In this document: positions 56,814 through 64,000 of the stretch, in pieces
Layout: each line of letters opens with the position of its first letter
How positions within the stretch are numbered: the first letter of the stretch is position 1
NCBI GenBank assembly: GCA_028641055.1
Contig: CM054057.1
Coordinates: forward strand, 399,140,541-399,204,540
Length of the DNA stretch: 64,000 bases
Source: Alopecurus myosuroides
Taxonomy: Eukaryota; Streptophyta; Magnoliopsida; Poales; Poaceae
Reading direction: 5' to 3'
The notes under the pieces: model-generated
What the model was told of the DNA's origin: nothing
The model's database searches: none
What the model saw: the letters and a program-made list of their open reading frames with translations, nothing else
Made by a program: the position numbers and the translations under genes

Positions 56814-59800
56814 TGTAACGTCCGGGGTTTTTCCCCCAAATAGATTGATCGTTGTTTTTATTTTCGCATCGCATGGCATCGTGGCATCGATAGAAACATT
56901 TTCTACAATATTTTTAAATGGTTAAAAATTTGTTCTCTAAATCCCTAAACCCTTTCTTTTCTTTTTTTTAAAGTAATAAAATGAAAGAAAAGAAAAAAAA
57001 ACGTTTTGGGGAGAGGCAGGCCAGCTAGCCGCAATGGGCCAGCCAGCCCACCTACTATCCCCCAAACCCTAACACACCCTAGCCCAACCGTAACACACCC
57101 AGGCCACACAGACTACACACGCACGCACACCACACACGCCACCCACCAGGCCACACACCACGCACGCACACCAGAAGCCACACACGCACGCAACACGACC
57201 CAGGCCAACACAACGCACGCACAGAACGCTGCAGAAAAGGATCGATCGAATCCCATTCCTCCCGTCGCCTCCATCGTCTCCTTCCTCCCGCAGCGCCGCC
57301 TCGTGGCCTCCTCCTCCCGTCGCCCTCCTCGATGGCCATCACCGGCCCGGAGCTCCGCCTCCCCATCTCCTCGCCCCTCCCCAAGGCCGCGGCCGCCCGC
57401 GCAAGGACCCCACGCCCCGCTGCTGCGCCCTACCTCGCCGAGCGCCGCCTCCCTCCTCCAAGCCTCCGGCCCGAGCTCTCCCCCGCCGGCCCGTGGTTTC
57501 CCGTCGCCCCGCTCCTCTCGGCCGGCCGCCGCCCTCCCTCACCTCCTCCACCTCGTCCCCGAGCTCCTCCCTGCCCGCTCCCCGACGTGCCGACGCCCCG
57601 CCGGGCACATCTCCTGCCTCCACGCGGCCGTGCTCTGGCCGTCAACGCCATGCCATGCTCGTCGTCGACGTCCTCTCCACCCCGGCGCCGTCCCCGTCGA
57701 CAAGGGCATCACCCCGCGCACAGCACCACCACCCCGAACCTCTGCTGCCCGCCATGTGTTCGGCAGAAGTCCCGCAAGAAGAGTGGTGCCTCCCGGGTAT
57801 CCGTATGTGCATGAGTTACAGTTGTTGTGGCCGAGGCCTTCGCGCCCGTGTCGTGGATGACCGTGACGCCGCCAAGCTCGACCCCGACCCGTACCTCGAC
57901 GACAAGGCCTTCATCGAAAAGTTCCACAACGACGGGGTGGACATCTTCCATTGCCGTGTCCGTTTCGTCGTTGCTTGCTTGTGACGGCCGCCTTCTTGCG
58001 CGCCATGAAGACCGGGACCGCCAAGATCCACTACACGGATGTGACGAGTACCCCGACCACGACCACGACTACTTCCTCGACGAACCGTGAACGACTACAT
58101 CGCCTTCGTCGTGTTCGCTTGCGTTGGCCGCCTTCGTGCGTGTCCGGGAGATGATGTCGTGAACCCCGAAGACCGGAGAGCCGCCAAGTTCGCCATCGAC
58201 CTCGAAGACAAGGATATAGCGGTTCGCCCACGACTACTACGCCTACTTCGGCTACGGAACGGGAACGACGACGTGAACGACTACTTCTGCTACTACATCG
58301 ACATCGGAACGCCTACACCCCCGACGTCGACTACTTCCTCTACCCGAAGACGTCGACTACGCCTACTTAGACTACCTCGACGACGACGCGAGAACGTCTA
58401 CTTTCCATTCTTCCTCGCCGCCGTCTACCCCCCTCTTTGTCGTCTTCTTCTTCTTCATCCCGAAGACACCGGCGCCGAACCCGAAGATCTTCTTTCCACA
58501 CGTGTGCACCCTAAAACCCCTATACCTATGCCCTATTTTCTATAACATATCAACTATATTAAAAATGTCATCGCATCATGTTTGCATTGCATTTTGTGGG
58601 TGCGGGTAATAGTAATGTCACCTAATAATTAAATATGGAATGTGTTGGGGTATTTAATTCAATTGTTGCCCTATTCCATTTAATATTGGATATATCACCT
58701 CTACCTTGATTAAACCTGTTAATCAACATTTAATACTGATGGTTAGCTAAACAACTTGAACCAATTCCTATTTCTCCGGACTCCGGTTCCGATTAAATTG
58801 CTTAACTTGTTTCCCCTGTTGCATCTTGCCATGTCATGCATATAAAATAGGATCATGCTGGCTCTTTGCCGTAGTAGTAATTGTTGCATCCGGTGTTTCT
58901 TTTAGTTCGTTGCTTCTTCCCGGATAGGACGTTGAGATGATGTGAGCAACGACAAGTTCTGCTACCTTGCGGGATCTCAGGCAAGTATACTCACTTGCAT
59001 GCCATATGGCTGCCTCTCATCACTTGTTACCGATTCTTTCCGTTGATTCTTTTCTGCTAGCCTTAGTGGTAGTTGTTTCTGTTACGAACCCATCACATGA
59101 ATCCCTTAACCTTGATATTGCCTCACCTCCATACCTACAGCCTTTGTTTGTGCCTGTTCTTATCTAGCATGATTAGAGTTGCTTTTGCTCGAGCTTGTTG
59201 TCGGTTACTTCTTTTACTATCGTACTATTATTGTTGTTACCGTTCCGGGGGCTCGAAATATTAATCAATCAATCCTGCTACTGTTACTGTTAAATAATAA
59301 TTTGACGATAAGGCACCGGCGGGAGGCCCACGGGTGGTTTTGAGGCCCGCTAGTGTCGACCCCCCTAATTAGGAAAAGGGTCTTGTCTACTGATCCATGA
59401 TGAGCGCACTACCCGCATTTGGGGAGTATGGGCTCCCCCTCAGTTTGACTCGATTCGCATCTCGTCCAAATCGCCGTACTAGTTCGGGCTTTCCATTTGC
59501 TGCATGCATGATCTTGCGAGCCCTTGGTACCCGGGTGGAACTTTCGTAGTCGGCATTTAGGGCGGCGTGGTCTTCCAGTGCTATGAGGGTCCCCTTTTCT
59601 TCGTGGGGCTCGATTAGCCGCGCACGCACAGCACGCGGTGCTTTGGGCTTGATGCGAAGAAGGGTTGGATTGTGTTGAGTGCCCCGCTTGGTGGGAGGCA
59701 TCCCATCTGGCGGGATATTCATGAGTGAGGTTGCTATGGTGCACCCCTGCAGGGTAAATCTTCTCGAGAAGCCGTGTTTTCCGCGGTTATGGATTACTTG

Positions 59801-60593
59801 GTGAAAGTACTGGCTAACAAGTACTCAGGACAACTTCAACATAATGATCAATCATGTTTCACCCAATGATTAATAACTTGACTAGTAATAGGTTATTCAC
59901 ACAATAACTTGACTCATCTTTAATACCACGGTGTGAGTTATCCTCGGATTGCTTCTTTGGATAAGGGGCGAGATCCAGGATGGGTTTGTTTGAAGTTATC
60001 TTTCAGTTGGTTACTATCACTCGATCTTATCTCCTTTCTGATAGTGGGAAGTAATAGAATCTCTGTAGTTGGTTAGTGCAGCCTGCTGTCGCTTATTTGC
60101 CATAACCCCTTCCTCTCCGTTGATCCTAAAGTATTGGTATCTTGTGATGATTGGCTACGCCGGTATTATTGTGAGTATGGGCTTTATCCCCCTTGCCAGT
60201 ACTTAACCGTACTGACCCACGAATCTCTTTCGTGGCTGCAAATTCCAACTTGCAGTCAACAGGTTTGAAGTCTGACGACGTTAGCTTGGGAATCCCTCCG
60301 GCTTGGCCTGGGCAGGGATTGGACGCCCTCGGTTATCTTCAGGACTCTTAGTCCAATTTGGATCTTGTCCGTAGCCGGACGTTTGTTTCTTCCGCTGTTA
60401 TTTGGATCTTTGTATTGTATCAGTTGTATCCCTGGCTCTTCTGAGTCATCTTGTATCTATCTGTTTCTGTTGTAATTGTGGATTATTCGAGAACTATTGT
60501 AATGTTATCATAAATGGCAACCTGGAATCGGTTATTATGCGGATTTGGCGGGAATGCTGAAATCTGCATAGTGCCCGATTTCGGGGCGTCACA
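56814..60593 (+). repeat. Element D 3' LTR (3780 bp)
   Basis: Same length as the 5' LTR, with about eight base changes by eye (for example near 57379, 57688, 57995, 58287, 59728 and 60580) and no indel noticed. The ORFs at 57006-57860 and after mirror those of the other LTR. Confidence 0.95.
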
Positions 60594-60750
60594 ATCGACC
60601 CTGCGAGTACTTGAGGAAAATGTTCGTGCTACCAGGAGAAATTCTTTCAAGTTCCTTAAGATTCAGTGGACGAATCATTCAGAGGAGGAAGCAACCTGGG
60701 AGCGTGAAGATCATATTAGGAAGGAGTTCCCTGATTTCCTTAAAGACTAA
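60594..60750 (+). pseudogene. Element C pol C-terminus: chromodomain
   Basis: Resumes pol after element D. It encodes RNSFKFLKIQWTNHSEEEA followed by TWEREDHIRKEFPDF and ends at TAA 60748-60750. This is the C-terminal chromodomain (strand-strand-helix with the W and EEATWE pattern) that defines chromoviruses and is thought to steer integration to marked chromatin. The upstream part of the domain lies before the D insertion at 52557. The open frame that starts at 60514 includes LTR D sequence and should not be read as its N-terminus. Confidence 0.9.
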
Positions 60751-60775
60751 ACCCGCGAATCTCGGGGCGAGATTC

Positions 60776-60793
60776 TTTTAAGGGAGGGAGATC
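60776..60793 (+). other. Element C polypurine tract
   Basis: TTTTAAGGGAGGGAGATC directly precedes the 3' LTR TG, preceded by CTCGGGGCGAGATTC. A good plus-strand primer tract. The same layout is found before the 3' LTR of element A. Confidence 0.88.
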
Positions 60794-63700
60794 TGTCGCA
60801 CCCCAGATTTGGGACACTTGTAACACATGAGTGAGACCATTTTGTGAGCCAACAATTTTTTTTTAGTTCCCTTGTGTAATCCAACATTATGTATTGAACC
60901 ATGGTTATCTATGCAATGCAAGCAAATTTGATTCAAAAATCATTCACTTTGTTTCTGAGATTTTCTGGATATTTCTGGATTGTTTTCCACCTGGTGTTTC
61001 AAAAGTTGTTCATCAAAATTCTTGTGGAAATTCTGTAATCAACTTATAATTAATATCTGGATTGATTAGAATCAAGAAAACAATTTGACAAAAGTTTAAC
61101 CCAAGGTTTTCCTTGGGATTTTCTATTAAAAACCATTTCTGAAAAATAAGCCAATTAGGTGTTTTTTACCCTTGTTATCTATATGCTAGAGATTCACATT
61201 TTGTGTTTTCTTGGCATGGATGTGATCTCTATTATATGGGATACAAATTGGTTAACTTAGTTTGAAAAACTGAATCACAGAAACAATCAATTGCTTGGTG
61301 TTTTTGTGTTAAGATAAGAAGACAGAATTAGTGATTTTTGGAAAACAGAGAAAAACCCAAACTAGCCATTTCTCCACCTTGTTTTCATGGTGCATTTGAA
61401 TTTCAAATTTGTTTCTTTTCACTGTTTATGAAAATACTAAAGTTTCTTAACAGAACCATACTTGGGAAACAAAATTTGAATAAGGTTTCCTCCATGAAAA
61501 CAACTTAAACATTTGGCTAATCCACACTGCACCCCAACACTTAGAAAAATTCTGAAACTGAAATTGTAACTGAATTTTTTTCCAGAAACAGTGAGTTTGC
61601 TCAATTTTCAAATGATCATATCTTTTTATTGGTTCAACCAAATGCTGCAAGGTTTTGAGCTTCTAGAAGCCTAGTCAGCACCCTATCCTTTCCATCCCTT
61701 AGCTACCAAGTTGTTTGACCAGAGAGGGAGAGAGAGAGCAGGGAACAGAGAGGGAAACGGGAGGGGGAGGGATGGGCACGCCTGACAGCCTCATCCCTGG
61801 CGCGTGCCACAGTGGCACTCGCGATTTTCTTTCGCTTCTCCTCGCCCAAGTGGCCTTTGACCGGTCTTGTCACGCCCATGGACGCACCCAAGAGCCGTAC
61901 GGCACAACATGGGCATGCCAGAGCGCGCACAGGCGCGTCCCACTGACGCCCGTGGCCACCCGGGCATGCACCACTGCCGCCATCCCCTATAAAGCCATGC
62001 CCAAGGCCCCTCCCTTTGCGCACACCCTCACTCTCACTCACTCACTCGCCGTAGCCACCGCAATGAGCTCGAGCAGCCCTAGCTAGCCAGAGAACGCCGG
62101 AGAACCACCGCGGCCACCGCGGGCACTCAAGGTGCAATACCCTCGCCTCAGTTTACCCCAGCTCTCTCGGTCACTTTAGATCGAACCCCCACCCTCCGTA
62201 GAGCTATCCTGACACTCCCCGTGGTTCCTTGTTTGCAGGGATGCCGGAGAGCACGTCGGATCCGCCGCGGGACATCTGCACGATGCCGTTGATTGGAGCT
62301 ACCTCGAGCCCTGATCTTTGCGCCCCTGCACAGCCACGATCATCTGCGACCTCATCGACCACTTGCCATCGTTCTACGAGCCCCCTAGGTGAGCTATTTC
62401 AACTGAGTTCGCCGCCGGCCACACGCGTCCTCGTCGGCGAGAAAATAGAAACGAGAGAGAGAGAGAGAGGCGATGACCGTGCGCGGTAGATCTAAAGATC
62501 TACGGTCACGTTTGAATCGCGAACCAGTATGCACCTTCGTGCGCGTCGCGGAAGCGAGGCGGGCCTCTGAGCGCAGATGGGCCGCACGCCCATGTGCTGC
62601 TCAGCCCGCTGCCGTTTTTATTTTTCTTTTTCTAAATAAGCTGAATCTGCTGTTTTACTTTAATCGTGTAAGAAAATGTTAAACTCAAAAATAAAATGAA
62701 CCAGAATTACCTGAGGTGTATGAACAAATTCTTGAAGGATGCAACTTGCAGAACTGGATTTGAATGTTTTGAGAACGATTGAAAAATGTTGAACTGAGCA
62801 CTGTCTGTTAACGAAACAATGGAATAACTTTTGATTGGAATGGTTAAAATGTGCAAACTAAAATTCCTGGAGTAGCACTTGACTAGATATACCATTAGAA
62901 CTTGACCTCACCTCAAGGTGAGCTACCATTTGGAAATGGCATCCACTTTGGTAAAAGTACAGTAGCTTGTTCTGTGATTTTTAGGATTTATTTTACAACA
63001 CTTTTTGCTGTGAACCAATTGGATATGTTAGATATTGGATAGATCTATGTTATCCTAGCTTTCTGTGATTTTTAGAGCTCTAGAATTAATTTGGCCACAG
63101 ATCTAAGAAATTGTACTTTTCTGTTGGAAATAAAAGGAGTAGTTTTGTTTTGTGAATAATTGCTTGCTAGTGTCATTCTATTTTCTAGCATGTTTAAATG
63201 ATGTGTTGAGTGTTATCATGTTGTTTTCTCACAGAGATGCCATGTTAGAAAGTTTATGCATGTTTAGGATTTGTTTGAAAACTAGTATTAGCATAGGAGT
63301 GATCTCTAGTTTAGTTCTATTTAATTTTGTAAATGGAAATGCTTAGCTATGTTTTGTCAAGGTTATTATGAGTGTTTTCACATGAATCCAGTACCCTTTT
63401 TGGTACTGGTTATTACTTGTTTTCATCTCTGTAAGGTCACATTTGTTTCTTTAAGAATGCATCTATAGGTTTAATATTTTTTACTAGTAGTATTGTTTTC
63501 ACTAGAATAGCTAGTAGTATTTTTGTGAGGAGATTATTTTGTTTCCACAAGTTGGACCAGAGGCATAATACCTCTTAAATGACATGAAAAACTTAGTGGA
63601 ACACCCACTGGTTCCATCTCATTTGGTTGAGAAATAATTTATTTCAACCATAGTAGTTGTAGTAATAATAGTAAATATTATTATTTTTTATGCATGTTTG

Positions 63701-64000
63701 TGTGAAATTGTTTTATGAACTTGTGTGTTATTTTTGGTGTGTTCATTGCTTGCTGTATGTTATAGTTGAGTGTAATTTCTTGCTTAGTAAGGTTCTGATT
63801 GAGTGTCATTACTTTTATTTTTACGACGATAGAAACCGACGAAGGAATAGTTGGAGCAGGAGGTTATTACTACCACTCTTGTTCGACCGCGAGCAAGACC
63901 CTCGTTTCCTCCAAAGAAAACCATCCTTAAATCTTGCTGTTATTCCTACTTATCAATATCTATCATGCAACATCTACTTCTGAAGTTTTCAAAAACTTGG
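60794..64000 (+). repeat. Element C 3' LTR, truncated by the window end
   Basis: Starts TGTCGCACCCCAGATTTGGG and aligns with 38229-38617 and 41134-43960. About 1.45 kb of its end lies beyond the window. It keeps the Helitron-free sequence TTATCTATATGC, the empty site for 38618-41133. GA-rich microsatellites lie at about 61722-61740 and 62454-62469. ORFs such as 62229-62489 and 63690-63983 recur in the other LTR and are not genes. Confidence 0.93.

Larger units (their letters stand above)
52558..60593 (+). mobile_element. Element D: non-autonomous Gypsy-like element with 3780-bp LTRs and a 476-bp interior, TSD atcga
   Basis: Two 3780-bp LTRs (TGTAACGTCCGGGG to GGGCGTCACA) make up 94 percent of the 8036-bp element. 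The 476-bp interior has an initiator tRNA-Met PBS but no ORF with retroelement motifs. I counted about eight differences between the LTRs by eye, so it inserted very recently. Its enzymes must come from elsewhere; a chromovirus helper is plausible given PBS and LTR type. The atcga duplication at 52553-52557 and 60594-60598 proves a clean insertion into chromovirus C pol. Confidence 0.96.
38229..64000 (+). mobile_element. Element C: old Tekay-type chromovirus (Gypsy), truncated by the window end
   Basis: The 5' LTR starts TGTCACACCCCAG at 38229 and the 3' LTR starts at 60794. Between them are an initiator tRNA-Met PBS, an upstream coiled-coil ORF, gag with one knuckle, protease, RT, RNase H, integrase and a C-terminal chromodomain. 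Three insertions interrupt it: a Helitron in the 5' LTR, a Copia-like solo LTR, and element D in pol. LTR divergence in a 170-bp sample is about 3 percent. Several frameshifts and stops make it inactive. Motif style of RT and integrase and the chromodomain place it with Tekay/Del chromoviruses; the named family is not known. Confidence 0.93.

Noticed and set aside
60514..60750. A separate 78-aa gene
   Set aside because: The first part is element D LTR and only 60594-60750 is the chromodomain of C; the ATG is accidental.

Overview
The window is a stack of nested plant LTR retrotransposons plus one Helitron; I found no ordinary host gene. The organism is most likely a large-genome grass, probably a pooid or Triticeae relative. 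The reasons are BARE/Angela-like Copia LTRs, a reversed LTR head starting TGATACGTC next to an Athila-type leader (a configuration familiar from wheat and barley repeats), Tekay-type chromovirus coding sequence, and a Tat-clade Gypsy element with an antisense gene. The genus is not established from sequence alone.

Layout from left to right. (1) 1-1856 and 13658-14706 are one LTR on the minus strand (element E). It is split by element A (1857-13657; 4790-bp LTRs; TSD cacgc), a non-autonomous Gypsy-like element coding only for a small coiled-coil protein and a four-zinc-knuckle protein. (2) 14707-17538 is a decayed BARE/Angela-like Copia 3' end (RT/RNase H remnant plus 3' LTR). (3) 17539-18300 is a reversed LTR head, and 18301-19710 is an Athila-type LTR tail, PBS and gag. 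(4) 19711-34937 is element B (TSD catat), a 15.2-kb Tat-clade Gypsy element. It has gag, protease, RT, dual RNase H and integrase on the plus strand, and a multi-exon antisense gene between integrase and the 3' LTR. (5) 34938-35874 continues the Athila-type gag. (6) 35875-38228 is a Copia 5' LTR, PBS and leader. (7) From 38229 past the window end lies element C, an old Tekay-type chromovirus. Its 5' LTR is split by a minus-strand Helitron (38618-41133). Its pol is split by a Copia-like solo LTR (51067-52395; TSD atctt) and by element D (52558-60593; TSD atcga), an almost all-LTR element with 3780-bp LTRs around a 476-bp interior.

Every complete insertion is supported by its target duplication, or for the Helitron by the intact A/T site in the partner LTR. 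Relative ages follow from nesting and from LTR divergence judged by eye: D is youngest (about 8 differences in 3.8 kb), A and B are about 1 percent diverged, and C is about 3 percent. C carries several frameshifts. A and B are open except for in-frame TAG codons. The most interesting parts are the spliced antisense gene of B, the extreme LTR-to-interior ratio of D, the zinc-knuckle coding capacity of A, and the Helitron with its perfect empty site.
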